Of a stretch of DNA of 38,334 nt, positions 1 through 10,146 are shown one piece after another; the stretch's first letter is position 1; each line of letters starts with the position of its first letter. The translations under genes and the position numbers were made by a program. Source of the DNA: Bacteroidota bacterium (GTDB taxonomy: Bacteria; Bacteroidota; Bacteroidia; UKL13-3); NCBI GenBank assembly GCA_027488905.1, contig JAIYAT010000025.1:78139-116472 (forward strand), given 5' to 3'. The notes under the pieces were generated by a model that was not told where the DNA came from, searched no databases, and saw only the letters and a list, made by a program, of their open reading frames with translations.

Positions 1-291
1 GTAGCTGCAGTTAAAGAACAAGAAAATGGAAGAACTGTAATAAAAGAACCAGCTTATACCTATAGTGTCTATGTTTATAAAAAGGGTAAGTTTAATGTTT
101 TGAACTTAAATACTGGTGAAATGCTATGGCCTAAGGGAAGAAATAACATAGAAATTATGCTTAAGGATGCCGCTGGTAATCTTTATTTTGAAAGCTTAAA
201 TCCGCGAAATCCAAAGTCTGTAACTAAGTATCAAGAGAATTTGGGATTAGGGATTAATCCAGCTTTGATTGAATTTGTAGGTAAGGATTAA
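1..291 (+). CDS. C-terminal part of an unknown protein (5' end outside window)
   Basis: An open frame runs from the first base to the TAA at 289-291, giving 96 residues with no stop. The visible part contains a hydrophilic, Tyr/Lys-rich stretch (SVYVYKKGKFNVLNL) followed by GEMLWPKGRN and ends EFVGKD. I see no signature motif, no membrane segment and no T9SS sorting domain. The composition suggests a soluble or periplasmic beta-rich domain, but this is only an impression. A TTG at 100 could start a shorter ORF, but the frame is open upstream of it, so a truncated gene is the better reading. It lies 67 bp upstream of icd on the same strand. Function unknown. Confidence 0.6.
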   Translation, partial: VAAVKEQENGRTVIKEPAYTYSVYVYKKGKFNVLNLNTGEMLWPKGRNNIEIMLKDAAGNLYFESLNPRNPKSVTKYQENLGLGINPALIEFVGKD

Positions 292-358
292 ATCATTTTC
301 TAAATACAAGATTTTGGCTAATATTGAGCCTGAAAATTACTCATATTTATAGATAGCA

Positions 359-1588
359 ATGGCAAAAATTAAAGTGGAAAATCCAGTTGTGGAGCTGGAT
401 GGAGACGAGATGACTCGTATTATTTGGAAGTTTATCAAAGACAAATTGATTCTTCCTTATTTAGATTTAGATATTAAGTATTACGACCTTGGCATGGAAT
501 ACCGCGATGAAACCAACGACCAAGTAACCATTGATGCGGCAGAGGCCATCAAAAAATACAGTGTTGGGATAAAGTGCGCTACCATTACACCTGATGAACA
601 ACGTGTAAAAGAGTTTAGCCTAAAACAAATGTGGAAGAGCCCTAATGGTACCATTCGTAATATTTTGGATGGAACTGTTTTTCGTGAACCGATTGTTTGT
701 AGCAATGTGCCAAGGTTAGTGCCAAATTGGACTGCCCCAATCATGATTGGCCGTCATGCTTTTGGCGACCAATACCGTGCAACGGATTTTGTGACCAAAG
801 GAAAAGGTAAACTTACCGTGAAGTTTGAAGGCGAAGATGGCACTGTTCAAGAATTTGAAGTGTATAATTTTAAGGGAGATGGCGTAGCCTTAACCATGTA
901 CAATACAGACGAAAGTATCATGGGTTTTGCCCACTCTTGTTTCAACATGGCTTTAAGTAAAAAATGGCCATTATACCTTTCTACTAAAAATACCATTTTA
1001 AAGAAATATGATGGTAGGTTCAAAGATATTTTTGAAGAGATTTACGTAAACAATTATAAAGCACAATTTGAAGCGGTTGGCATTACTTATGAACACCGTT
1101 TAATTGATGACATGGTGGCTTCTGCACTAAAGTGGAACGGCAACTTTGTTTGGGCTTGTAAAAACTATGATGGCGATGTTCAAAGTGATACCGTTGCACA
1201 AGGATTTGGCTCATTAGGCTTAATGACTTCTGTATTGGTAACGCCAGATGGCAAAACCATGGAAGCAGAAGCAGCCCATGGCACGGTTACTCGCCACTTC
1301 CGCGACCATCAAAATGGTAAGCCAACGTCTACCAACCCAATTGCAAGTATTTTTGCTTGGACAAGAGGTTTGGCGTTTAGAGGTAAATTAGATGGCAATG
1401 AGGCTTTAATAAATTTCTGTACAGCATTAGAAGAGGTTTGTATTGAAACTGTAGAAAGCGGAAAAATGACCAAAGATTTAGCGGTTTGTATTCATGGCAA
1501 TAAGGTTAGTCATGGTGCGCATTACCTTTATACAGAAGAGTTTTTAGACGCATTAGACCAAGGTTTAAGAGCGAAATTGAGCATGTAA
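359..1588 (+). CDS. icd: NADP-dependent isocitrate dehydrogenase, homodimeric eukaryote-like type
   Basis: Oxidative decarboxylation of isocitrate to 2-oxoglutarate with NADP+, a cytosolic TCA-cycle step and NADPH source. The 409 residues read like the cytosolic animal/fungal enzyme rather than E. coli Icd. The substrate site follows human IDH1 numbering almost exactly: S94 and R100 in [10 protein letters not shown]109 in FREPI, R132 and Y139 in [10 protein letters not shown]210 in LSTKNT and the metal-binding aspartates of LIDDM and YDGDVQSD follow. NADP-binding GTVTRH and the [13 protein letters not shown] helix are present. It ends at a short terminator shared with the convergent GT4 gene. 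The start ATG is preceded by A-rich sequence and no clear Shine-Dalgarno. Identity is very secure; dimeric state is inferred from family. Confidence 0.96.
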   Translation: MAKIKVENPVVELDGDEMTRIIWKFIKDKLILPYLDLDIKYYDLGMEYRDETNDQVTIDAAEAIKKYSVGIKCATITPDEQRVKEFSLKQMWKSPNGTIRNILDGTVFREPIVCSNVPRLVPNWTAPIMIGRHAFGDQYRATDFVTKGKGKLTVKFEGEDGTVQEFEVYNFKGDGVALTMYNTDESIMGFAHSCFNMALSKKWPLYLSTKNTILKKYDGRFKDIFEEIYVNNYKAQFEAVGITYEHRLIDDMVASALKWNGNFVWACKNYDGDVQSDTVAQGFGSLGLMTSVLVTPDGKTMEAEAAHGTVTRHFRDHQNGKPTSTNPIASIFAWTRGLAFRGKLDGNEALINFCTALEEVCIETVESGKMTKDLAVCIHGNKVSHGAHYLYTEEFLDALDQGLRAKLSM

Positions 1589-1611
1589 AAATTGCAAATA
1601 TTATTTTGAAG

Positions 1612-1643
1612 AAGGTCACTTAATTTTTAGGTGACCTTTTTTT
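1612..1643 (+). terminator. Intrinsic terminator of icd, probably bidirectional
   Basis: A perfect 8-bp stem AAGGTCAC/GTGACCTT closes an 11-nt AT-rich loop and is followed by a run of T to 1643. It lies between the convergent icd and GT4 genes. On the minus strand the stem is followed by TTCTTC, so it could serve both genes but works best for icd. Confidence 0.85.
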
Positions 1644-1666
1644 ATGTAATGCAATTTGCTAAACCT

Positions 1667-2944
1667 TTAACATAGCCTTTGGTAAACTTGCATTACTTCT
1701 TCCGCACAATGCTCCCATGTAATGGCTTTCAAGCTTTTTGCATTGCTTTCTATAACACTACTTTGAAGGCCATTATATTCAAGTGCTGCGATGATGTATT
1801 GCGCAAATTTATGCGTATCCCAAACTTCAAATTGCAATGCGCCATTGAGCACTTCTGCTACACCAGAGCTTGTTGAAATGATGGTTGGAATTTGATATTG
1901 AACGGCCTCCACAGCGCTTAAGCCAAAGGGTTCGCTCACACTTGGCATGCAATAGACATCTGCAATGGCTAATAATTCATTTAATCTTTGTTTATTTAAA
2001 AAGCCAGTAAAGGAGAATTTATCACCCAAGCCATAAGCAGAGATTTTTTCAATGATTGGGTTGAGTTGGTCTCCACTTCCAGCCATTACAAATCTAACAT
2101 TTGGGCAATGTGCTAAGACAATTTTAGCAGCTTCTACAAAAACAGAAGGACCTTTTTGCATAGTAACCCTTCCAAAAAATATAACTAGCTTTTCTTTAAA
2201 CGGTTTGAACCGAACCAGAGGCTGAATAGGCTCTATTCCATTATGGATTGGACTAATTTTATACAGTGAAATGCCATAATGATTTTCACAAATCTTTCCA
2301 GTATATCTGCTCACTGGAATAATACAATCTGCGTATTGCATAGCTTCACGCTCGAGCTCATATACCCAGTTTTTGCTGTTCGCACCTGCCCTGTCATATT
2401 CAGTTGAATGAACATGTAGTACCATAGGTTTTCCTGTTCTCCGTTTCAGTTCCATAGCAGGTAAGAAAGTCATCCAATCATGGGCATGAATTATATCAAA
2501 CGTTTGGGTCAAACCAAAACGAACAGCTATTCTGGCAAACTCAATTACTTTTTTAATGACATCACCAGCATATAAATCTTGTATTTCAAAGGGTTGAACC
2601 GATTCTTGGAAAACAGTAGAAAATCTACTTTGGAAGTATTCTCCTTGAGGGATTTTTTCATAAGGATTAAAACTCCAATCACTTTGAGCTTGAAAATATT
2701 CACTAAAATTGGAGTGTTCGCCTGTAAACAGCGCATCTAATTCTTGCTGAGTAAAGCTATTGAGCCCAATTAAAGTAATGTTAGGAATAGAGAATTCTGA
2801 AACACTTTTTGGGATAATCATTTTAACATCAGCCATGGGAGCCAAAGCCTTACAAAGTCCAAGCGTTGCTACCCCCAAGCCACCAGAAATCACAGGAGGA
2901 AATTCCCAGCCAAACATCAAAATTTTCTTCCTATTTGTACTCAT
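1667..2944 (-). CDS. Glycosyltransferase family 4/5, glycogen or starch synthase-like
   Basis: A retaining GT-B glycosyltransferase of 425 residues, probably extending alpha-1,4-glucan from a nucleotide-glucose donor in the cytosol. The N-terminal Rossmann domain opens with KILMFGWEFPPVISGGLG, the glycine loop typical of glycogen synthases. HAHDW is at 153-157. The C-terminal domain has FFGRVTMQKG (about 256-265) and the EX7E motif of retaining GT4 enzymes (E338 and E346 in SEPFGLSAVEA). In many Bacteroidota this protein is encoded beside a GH57 amylase; here the GH57 gene is about 15 kb away, though a GH31 glucosidase is divergent next door, 151 bp off. A sugar transferase acting on another acceptor cannot be excluded. 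Start ATG chosen because it directly precedes the KILMFGWEFPP strand. Confidence 0.85.
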   Translation of the reverse strand: MSTNRKKILMFGWEFPPVISGGLGVATLGLCKALAPMADVKMIIPKSVSEFSIPNITLIGLNSFTQQELDALFTGEHSNFSEYFQAQSDWSFNPYEKIPQGEYFQSRFSTVFQESVQPFEIQDLYAGDVIKKVIEFARIAVRFGLTQTFDIIHAHDWMTFLPAMELKRRTGKPMVLHVHSTEYDRAGANSKNWVYELEREAMQYADCIIPVSRYTGKICENHYGISLYKISPIHNGIEPIQPLVRFKPFKEKLVIFFGRVTMQKGPSVFVEAAKIVLAHCPNVRFVMAGSGDQLNPIIEKISAYGLGDKFSFTGFLNKQRLNELLAIADVYCMPSVSEPFGLSAVEAVQYQIPTIISTSSGVAEVLNGALQFEVWDTHKFAQYIIAALEYNGLQSSVIESNAKSLKAITWEHCAEEVMQVYQRLC

Positions 2945-3095
2945 TGTTAAGCGTGCCTTATTTTTGTAAAATTAAATTATAAATATTAAGACTTTGCAAC
3001 TAAAATCTAAATTTATTTTATTAATTTGAAAAACGAATTCTTTAGATTGCATAACTATGCAAGCCTTGTTTTCAACATAAAAATAATCACTCGAA

Positions 3096-5501
3096 ATGCA
3101 AATCACAGAATCTAAGTCAAAATACTCCATAAAGTACTATCCAGGCCGCATTCATAGTTACAAGAAAGAAGGTAATTTTTTCTATTTCTACAATGAAGAT
3201 ACTATTTTAGAAGTCAAAGTAAATACAGATAGCATTATTCGATTTAGATATGCACCAGATGGTTTTTTTCAGAAGGACTTTTCTTATGCAGTTAGTAAGT
3301 ATTTTCGCATTAAGTTAACTTCTTTGCAATTTGAAGAACATGATGAATATTATGAAATAGAAACTGCAAAGGTGATTTGTCGTATTTCAAAGGCCAATAT
3401 CAGTGTTACAATGATGAACAAGGACCGAGAAATTATCTTGGAAGATGAGCTTGGATTTCATTGGCAACATTACCTTCTAAAAGGAGGGAAAATAAACTAT
3501 TGTAGTAAGAAGATTCAACCAGATGAATCTTTTTATGGCATGGGAGATAAGCCTACCGAATTAAATATGCGTGGCAAGTACTTTGAGAATTTTGGCTCTG
3601 ACGTTTATGGATATGTAAAAGATACAGACCCTTTATACAAGAACATTCCATTTTACATGGGCTTGCATGGAGAAGGTAAACATGGTTATGGTGTTTTCTT
3701 CGACAATACCTTTAGAACAATTTTTGATTTTGGCAAAGAGCAACATGATGTTTGTAGTTTTTGGGCACGTGGAGGCGAAATGAACTATTATTTTATTTAT
3801 GGCCCACAGCTTACAAATGTTGTTGAACAATACGCCTCTCTAACAGGCACCCATGAGTTGCCACCCTTATGGGCGCTTGGTTACCATCAATGTAAATGGA
3901 GTTATTATCCAGAAAGTAAAGTAAGAGAGGTAACAGAAGAGTTTAGAAAGCGCAAAATTCCATGCGATGTAATCTATCTTGACATTGATTACATGGAAGG
4001 CTTTAGGTGTTTTACTTGGAGTAAAGAATATTTTCCTGACCCAAAAGGTTTGTTGAGTGATTTAAGTGAGCAAGGTTTTAAAACGGTTGTCATTATTGAC
4101 CCAGGGATAAAAATTGACAAAGATTATGAGGTTTGGAAACAAGGCATTCAAAACGACTTTTTTTGTAAAAGAGCAGATGGTACTTTAATGGAAGGAGATG
4201 TTTGGCCGGGTAAATGTCATTTCCCTGACTTTACCAATCCTCAGGTGAGGGAGTGGTGGAGCACCTTGTTTAATGAACTTGTTGAAGTAGGTGTTAAAGG
4301 GGTGTGGAATGATATGAATGAACCTGCTGTTTTTGAAATTGGTACTTTCCCAGAAGATGTGCGTCATGATTTTGATGGAAACCCTTGCAGCCATAGAAAA
4401 GGGCATAATGTTTATGGAATGCAAATGGCCAGAGCCACTTATAATGGTTTAAAAAAGTTCTTAATGCCCAATCGTCCATTTGTGATTACTCGTTCTGGCT
4501 ACAGTGGATTACAGCGCTATTCAAGTGTTTGGACAGGCGATAACACTGCGAGTTGGGAGCACTTATGGTTGGCAAATATCCAATGTCAGCGACTTTCAAT
4601 TTCAGGCGTATCTTTTGCTGGCAGTGATGTGGGTGGATTTATTGGTGAACCAGATGGAGAGCTTTATACACGTTGGATTCAATTGGCTACTTTTCATACA
4701 TTTTTTAGAACTCATAGTGCAGGAAATGAAACCAAATTTAACCAAGAGCCTTGGAGTTTTGGTAGCAAATATGAATTCATTGTAAAGAAATTTATACACT
4801 TAAGGTATCAACTTTTGCCTTACTTCTATACCTCATTTTGGCAGCATACTACTTATGGCACACCGATTATTAGGCCATTGTCTTTTTTGGATCAAACCGA
4901 CCCAGAAACCAGAGACAGAATGGATGAATATTGTTTTGGCGACCATTTATTGATTTGCCCTGTATTGCATCCAAACACCAATGAAAGAGTAGTTTATATA
5001 CCAAGAGGCTCATGGTATCATCTATGGAACGACACAGAATATAAAGGAGGAAAGGAATATAAAGTTACTTGTCCAATTGACAGAATACCAGTTTTTGTGA
5101 GGGCAGGTGCTGTGATTCCATATTATCCAAAAATGCAGTATGTAGGCGAGTTTGAAGTGACAGAAATTACCCTAAATGTTTATTATACTAAAGGCAAAGA
5201 TGTACTGAGTGTTTTGTATGAAGATGCTGGAGATAATTATGGATACAAGGCTGGAATTTTTAACCACAACCGTTTTTATGTAACTGGAAATGATAAGAAC
5301 TTAATTCTTAATCATATTCTTGAAGAAGGAAATTACGATTCGCCTTGCAAGAATTTTAAAGTAGTGTTTCATGGTGTTCCTTTCAATTGCACTGAAGCCA
5401 TTGTAGATGGAAAAAGCATCAAATTAAATGAGAAACACTTTGCTGTAGGGATGATTAAATTTAAGGTAGATAAGAACTTTGAACGAGTTATTTTACGTTA
5501 A
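3096..5501 (+). CDS. Glycoside hydrolase family 31, alpha-glucosidase
   Basis: Hydrolysis of terminal alpha-linked glucose from oligo- or polysaccharides by a retaining mechanism. The 801-residue protein has an N-terminal galactose-mutarotase-like beta domain, the (beta/alpha)8 barrel, and a C-terminal beta region ending with a DUF5110-like domain. The nucleophile is D406 in WNDMNEP; the acid/base is D482 in WTGDNTASW. FYGMGDKP (around residue 150) and ALGYHQCKWSYY are further GH31 hallmarks. No signal peptide is visible, so a cytosolic enzyme degrading internal or imported glucans is likely. It is divergent from the GT4 gene; TTTG at 3025-3028 and TAACTATG at 3052-3059 in the gap form an imperfect Bacteroidota promoter. 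Exact linkage specificity cannot be read from sequence. Confidence 0.92.
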   Translation: MQITESKSKYSIKYYPGRIHSYKKEGNFFYFYNEDTILEVKVNTDSIIRFRYAPDGFFQKDFSYAVSKYFRIKLTSLQFEEHDEYYEIETAKVICRISKANISVTMMNKDREIILEDELGFHWQHYLLKGGKINYCSKKIQPDESFYGMGDKPTELNMRGKYFENFGSDVYGYVKDTDPLYKNIPFYMGLHGEGKHGYGVFFDNTFRTIFDFGKEQHDVCSFWARGGEMNYYFIYGPQLTNVVEQYASLTGTHELPPLWALGYHQCKWSYYPESKVREVTEEFRKRKIPCDVIYLDIDYMEGFRCFTWSKEYFPDPKGLLSDLSEQGFKTVVIIDPGIKIDKDYEVWKQGIQNDFFCKRADGTLMEGDVWPGKCHFPDFTNPQVREWWSTLFNELVEVGVKGVWNDMNEPAVFEIGTFPEDVRHDFDGNPCSHRKGHNVYGMQMARATYNGLKKFLMPNRPFVITRSGYSGLQRYSSVWTGDNTASWEHLWLANIQCQRLSISGVSFAGSDVGGFIGEPDGELYTRWIQLATFHTFFRTHSAGNETKFNQEPWSFGSKYEFIVKKFIHLRYQLLPYFYTSFWQHTTYGTPIIRPLSFLDQTDPETRDRMDEYCFGDHLLICPVLHPNTNERVVYIPRGSWYHLWNDTEYKGGKEYKVTCPIDRIPVFVRAGAVIPYYPKMQYVGEFEVTEITLNVYYTKGKDVLSVLYEDAGDNYGYKAGIFNHNRFYVTGNDKNLILNHILEEGNYDSPCKNFKVVFHGVPFNCTEAIVDGKSIKLNEKHFAVGMIKFKVDKNFERVILR

Positions 5502-5513
5502 GGTTCAATCATT

Positions 5514-6479
5514 TTACTTGCTTTTCCCTCCAAACACGCTAACATTAATATAGCGTTTTGGATTTTCCCTTAGGTCTTTTAGCAAGGCATTTAGTTCTAA
5601 AGTAGTTTTATTTAAGTTGTTATAAAGCTCTTCGTCGTTAAGTAGCTTTCCAGCTGTGCCTTGTCCATCATTTAGCTTTTTGGAAATAGCAGCTAATTCT
5701 TCTGCAGTATGATTAAGCTGTTCAATGGTAGATTTTAAAGGTGCTTTTGCTAAGGAATCACTCAGCTGGTTCATGTTTTTGAGTGAATTTGCAATATCAT
5801 GATTACTCTTTTTTAGGTTCCCAGTAATAGATTCCAAATTTTCTGCAAGCTTGCCGGCATTTCCTTCTTGTGCGCTCAAAACCCTATTTAAAGTAGCAGA
5901 CATTTCACTCAGGTTTTTCATGATAATTGCAAGGTCTTTTGTAGAAGCAGTTAGGTTTTGGGTTCCGCCTTGATCCAACACCTTTTCGAACTCTCCTAAA
6001 ACATGATTTAAAGAAAGTAATACACTTTCAGTTTTGTCCTTAACAGGGGTGATCATTTCAGAAATAGATGCAGATAAAGTGGATTCAACACTGCCAATCA
6101 AGGTGTCTTTGGATTTAATTGGGTCAACCAAACTTGGAATTATTAAAGAAATGGCTTTACCACCTAATAAGTCCATGCTAACTATTCTTGCTTCTGAACT
6201 TCTGCTTAATTGAATTTTCTTGTCAATATTTAACGTAACTAATATTTGGTTGGCGCTGTCTGTTCTAAATAGTTCAAGTTTTTCAACCTGGCCAACTTTA
6301 AGTCCTTTGAAATAGATGGGAGTTGATTTTACTACCCCATCAATTTTATCATAAACAACATAATAGGTAACCAATGGCGAAAATAATTTCTTGCCTCTCA
6401 AGAAATTATAACCAAAGTACAATGCGGCAAGTGAAAATGCTGCAAACAAACCAATTTTTGCTTCTCTTGTGATTTTCAA
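5514..6479 (-). CDS. MCE-domain (MlaD-like) lipid-transport protein
   Basis: Likely the substrate-binding, membrane-anchored subunit of an Mla-type ABC system that moves phospholipids between inner and outer membrane. The 321-residue protein has one N-terminal membrane segment (about 8-26, GLFAAFSLAALYFGYNFLRG), an MCE domain (about 38-115, with VGQVEKLEL and LLGGKAISL), then a long helical, Asn/Leu-rich coiled-coil tail to about 300. The start is unusual: TTG at 6479, with an in-frame TAA five codons upstream and no usable ATG nearby. It is downstream of the amidase gene on the same strand with a 47-bp gap, so probably one operon. No ATPase or permease partner lies in this window. Its stop is 12 bp from the convergent GH31 stop. 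Confidence 0.88.
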   Translation of the reverse strand: MKITREAKIGLFAAFSLAALYFGYNFLRGKKLFSPLVTYYVVYDKIDGVVKSTPIYFKGLKVGQVEKLELFRTDSANQILVTLNIDKKIQLSRSSEARIVSMDLLGGKAISLIIPSLVDPIKSKDTLIGSVESTLSASISEMITPVKDKTESVLLSLNHVLGEFEKVLDQGGTQNLTASTKDLAIIMKNLSEMSATLNRVLSAQEGNAGKLAENLESITGNLKKSNHDIANSLKNMNQLSDSLAKAPLKSTIEQLNHTAEELAAISKKLNDGQGTAGKLLNDEELYNNLNKTTLELNALLKDLRENPKRYINVSVFGGKSK

Positions 6480-6526
6480 AACTGTTAATTTTTAACAAAA
6501 ATAAGAAATTTACACACCTTTGCTAA

Positions 6527-7396
6527 TTACTTGGGAGTTGCGGGAGTTTCGAATGACTTTTTATACTCTAATACAGCTGTTGCCATTGCGCATGCCATTT
6601 CTTCAACACCAGCTGTACTCCTAAGGTAATCACGGTCTTTTAGGTTAGAAATAAAGCCAGATTCTACCAAAATACTCGGCATTCCTGTCTTCCATAAAAC
6701 TACAAATCCAGCTTGTTTAACCCCTCTGCTAGGTCTATTTAATCCTTTAGAAATCTGATGCTCTACTTTAGCAGCCAGTTTAATGCTTTGCTCCATGTAG
6801 GCATTCTGATACAAAGAAAAATAGATATGAGACTCCGGAGAATTTGGGTCGAATCCTTCGTAGCGCTCTTGGTAATCATTTTCTAGAAGGAGTACATCGT
6901 TTTCCCTTTTAGCCACTTCAAGATTACTTTCGGCTTTGTGCAATCCCATGGCAAAAGTTTCTGAGCCTGTAATTGCGGTATTCGAATGAGAGTTGCAATG
7001 AATAGAGATAAACAAATCGGCAGCATTTTTATTTGCCACTGTTGCACGCTCCCAAAGCGGAATAAATTTATCGGTTGAACGTGTATAAATAACTTTAATA
7101 TCTGGTATCTGTTCTTGTAGTTTTTTTCCGAAGGCAAGGGCAAGCGCAAGGGTAATGTCTTTTTCTTTAACACCATTGCTCATTGAACCTGGGTCATTTC
7201 CTCCGTGTCCGGCATCAATTACAATTGTAGAAATGGTTTTTTTGAACCCACTTGGTCGCTTTAATGGAATAGCAGAAACCAATATAAAAAAAAGAAAAAA
7301 CGGCACAATTTTTTCGTAGTTCAGAAATTGCCTTCCTTTAATTAGCTTTGCCCACCATATTGAATACAATCTTTTCATATCAGTTAACTTTTCCAT
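6527..7396 (-). CDS. N-acetylmuramoyl-L-alanine amidase (Amidase_3, AmiC-like)
   Basis: A zinc amidase that cleaves the bond between N-acetylmuramic acid and the stem peptide, used in cell separation and wall turnover. 289 residues. Zn ligands and catalytic residues are all visible: H64 in VIDAGHGGNDPG, E116 in WERA, H133 in SIHCNSHSN, and E245 in ILVESGF. A hydrophobic segment at about 31-45 (IVPFFLFFILVSAIPL) is a membrane anchor or uncleaved signal. Two starts are possible, ATG at 7396 or ATG at 7378 (MKRLYS); both place the membrane segment correctly. The gene is divergent from lptD, and the two N-terminal coding regions seem to overlap. It is followed by the MCE gene. Confidence 0.93.
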   Translation of the reverse strand: MEKLTDMKRLYSIWWAKLIKGRQFLNYEKIVPFFLFFILVSAIPLKRPSGFKKTISTIVIDAGHGGNDPGSMSNGVKEKDITLALALAFGKKLQEQIPDIKVIYTRSTDKFIPLWERATVANKNAADLFISIHCNSHSNTAITGSETFAMGLHKAESNLEVAKRENDVLLLENDYQERYEGFDPNSPESHIYFSLYQNAYMEQSIKLAAKVEHQISKGLNRPSRGVKQAGFVVLWKTGMPSILVESGFISNLKDRDYLRSTAGVEEMACAMATAVLEYKKSFETPATPK

Positions 7397-10098
7397 TTAA
7401 TAATCGCATCAGGCTTTGTTTCATTGCCATGCTAATGTTTGGTGGTGTTTTTTCAAATTTTGCGTCTACCTTCAATTCAAAGGCAAATTTAATCAATCTA
7501 TCAGCTATATCCACAAAACATCCAAACAGTTTAGCAGGGGAGTCCTATAAATCAAACAGCTACCCAATTCCAGATACAAATATTGTTGTCAATACTTCAA
7601 TTCCAGATTCATTGGCATTAGATAGCAATTACCTTCCAAGGACTAAATCTGCTATTAAAACTAAAATCAAATACAACGCCAAAGATTCCATTGTGTATGA
7701 TTCTGAAGTAAAAACTGCAGCACTCTTCAGTGATGCTCATATTACATACGAGGATTATGATATGAAATCAGCTAGGATTATCATTAATCTTGATAAGAAA
7801 TTAATTAATGCTACAGGAGAAAAGGATTCTACAGGCAAACTTGGCAACACACCGGTCTTTAAGCAAGGTGCAGACGAATACAAAATTGAAGAAGTTACGT
7901 TTAATTATGAATCAAAAAGGGGATTGATGCGGGCCTTTAGAACCCAAGAAGGGGATGGATTCATAAAGGGGGAACGGGTAAAAAGAGATGAGTTTAATAA
8001 TTTTTATATCCGCGATAGTTATTATACAACTTGCGATTTAGACCATCCACATTTTAGCATAAAAGCAAAGAGATTAAAAGTAATACCTGGAGAAAAGGTA
8101 ATTACTGGTCCTGCTAACCTAAGCATTGGAGGGATGCCAACACCTTTGGTTTTGCCTTTTGGATTATTTCCTCTGAAGCGCGGGCAACAAAGTGGAATTA
8201 TCATTCCAGCATACGGAAATGCATTAGGCAGAGGCTACTTTTTAAGACAAGGTGGTTATTATTTTGGAATGGGTTCAAAAATGGACCTAGCCCTTTTGGG
8301 GGATATATTTACTAATGGGAGCTGGCAGTTGGGGGTTCGAACCAATTATATTGTAAGGTATAAATTCAATGGAAATTTTACCGCTAACTATGCTTTTAAT
8401 AAAAATGGTTTACCAGAAGACAGGAACTTTCAGAAGTTTAAAACTTTTAATATCCGTTGGACACACGGCTTGGATTCGAGAGCCAAACCAGGAATGACTT
8501 TTAGGGCCGATGTAAACCTTGCGGGTAATCAATACTTGGCATTTAATACCTATAACAACAATAACAATACAGCTTTTCAAAACAATATAAACTCCTCTGT
8601 GAACTATAGTCAGTCTTTTGGAAGAGGAAAATATAATTTGAATTCTTCGGCTAGGGCTTCCCAAAATATGGCCACCCGCGATATTAGTGTTACTTTGCCA
8701 GATCTCACTTTTACTGTTCCTTCATTTCAACCGTTTAAGCCCAAGTGGAAACCAACTGCAGATAAATGGTACGAAAAAACGAGTATAAATTATACAGGTC
8801 AGTTTCAAAATATCATCAATACTAAAGATACTCTACTTTTTAAACAAAGAGATTCGGAGTCAAGCAAAAGTTATTTTGACAGCATCATGCGCAATGGGTT
8901 TAACCATAATGCAAGCATTCAAAACTCTTTTAACTTATTAAAGCACTATACACTTTCGGTAAGCGCAAATTACAGTGAAGTTTGGGTGTTAAAAACTATC
9001 AATAAAACTTATGACTCCACAAATAGAACAGTAATAACCGAAAATAACAGTGGTTTTGATAGGTTCAACCAGTATTCTTTTAGAACTGGAATAAATACTC
9101 GTTTTTTTGGTATGGTTCAATTTAAAAAAGGTAAATTAATGGCCATCAGGCATGTGATAAATCCTGATGTTAGCATAAGCTATACCCCAGATTTTGGCAA
9201 TGAACGCTATGGTTATATTCAAAGGGTACAAATAGACACTGCTGGCAATACCCAAGAATATACACGCTTTGATGGTTCTTTATATGGCAGCCCAGGAAGA
9301 GGTAGGCAGGGCAATATTAATTTCGGAATCGACAATAACCTTGAAATGAAGTGGAAAAAAGGCAAGGATACTTCTGAGAAGATTGAAAAAATTAAGATTT
9401 TTGAAAGCATTAGGTTGAGCGGTGCTTACAATATTTTTGCAGATTCGCTCAAGCTTAGTGTAATCCCAATTTCTTGGCGTACTACCTTGTTTAAAACTAT
9501 CAGTTTAGTTGGCGGTGCCTCCCTAGATCCTTATGTAAACGAGGTAATCACAACTGAAAATGGAAGTAAATTTTACCAAAGAGTAAATAGGTTTTATATT
9601 TCTGAGCAGGGTACTTTGGGTAGAATTACCAATGGAAACATGGGTATTAACGCTGGAATAACGCCACAAATGTTCAAAGGCAAAAGTCAAGACCGGGCAG
9701 AAGCCCGGAAAAAGGAAATGACCAAACTAAATTTTACTGAGCCAGCAATTGATTGGTCTGTTAACTTTAATTATACCATTAATTACAATCATAGTTCTAG
9801 ATTATTGGAAAATGAAAAGCCTTTTGTTCAAACGCTTTCCTTTAATGGTAAACTCAATCCAACCAAAAACTGGTTCATTGATTTTAATTCGGGATACGAT
9901 TTTACCACTAATAAAATTTCTCACCTAGGAATTGATCTTCGTCGCGATTTACATTGCTGGCAGTTTACCTTTGGCTGGGCGCCGCTTTCAGCATTTGGTA
10001 CCCAATACTTTATATTTAACATTCAAGTGAAGTCTCCAACCTTGCAAGATTTAAAAGTACCTAAACGTAAAGATTGGTTCGACAATAGAAGGATTTAA
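7348..10098 (+). CDS. lptD: LPS-assembly outer-membrane protein LptD (OstA) family
   Basis: The outer-membrane barrel that, with LptE, inserts LPS into the outer leaflet. The large protein (up to 916 residues) has an OstA-like periplasmic region followed from about residue 250 by a long beta barrel rich in alternating aromatic/polar strands and Asn/Tyr. LSIGGMPTPLVLPFGLFP (around 257-275) is the typical LptD lumen segment. The C-terminus has the barrel-type run FTFGWAPLS. The start is unclear. A signal-like stretch (RIRLCFIAMLMFGG) sits at 7405-7446, so translation should begin upstream, yet the only starts there are TTG at 7348 and 7360, both inside the divergent amidase ORF. The first ATG is 7429, within the hydrophobic stretch. 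I give the longest form. Confidence 0.85.
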   Translation: MPTILNTIFSYQLTFPFNNRIRLCFIAMLMFGGVFSNFASTFNSKANLINLSAISTKHPNSLAGESYKSNSYPIPDTNIVVNTSIPDSLALDSNYLPRTKSAIKTKIKYNAKDSIVYDSEVKTAALFSDAHITYEDYDMKSARIIINLDKKLINATGEKDSTGKLGNTPVFKQGADEYKIEEVTFNYESKRGLMRAFRTQEGDGFIKGERVKRDEFNNFYIRDSYYTTCDLDHPHFSIKAKRLKVIPGEKVITGPANLSIGGMPTPLVLPFGLFPLKRGQQSGIIIPAYGNALGRGYFLRQGGYYFGMGSKMDLALLGDIFTNGSWQLGVRTNYIVRYKFNGNFTANYAFNKNGLPEDRNFQKFKTFNIRWTHGLDSRAKPGMTFRADVNLAGNQYLAFNTYNNNNNTAFQNNINSSVNYSQSFGRGKYNLNSSARASQNMATRDISVTLPDLTFTVPSFQPFKPKWKPTADKWYEKTSINYTGQFQNIINTKDTLLFKQRDSESSKSYFDSIMRNGFNHNASIQNSFNLLKHYTLSVSANYSEVWVLKTINKTYDSTNRTVITENNSGFDRFNQYSFRTGINTRFFGMVQFKKGKLMAIRHVINPDVSISYTPDFGNERYGYIQRVQIDTAGNTQEYTRFDGSLYGSPGRGRQGNINFGIDNNLEMKWKKGKDTSEKIEKIKIFESIRLSGAYNIFADSLKLSVIPISWRTTLFKTISLVGGASLDPYVNEVITTENGSKFYQRVNRFYISEQGTLGRITNGNMGINAGITPQMFKGKSQDRAEARKKEMTKLNFTEPAIDWSVNFNYTINYNHSSRLLENEKPFVQTLSFNGKLNPTKNWFIDFNSGYDFTTNKISHLGIDLRRDLHCWQFTFGWAPLSAFGTQYFIFNIQVKSPTLQDLKVPKRKDWFDNRRI

Positions 10099-10146
10099 AA
10101 TATTCTACAGATTTATGTTAATTTGAACCCGTAAAATACACAACAA

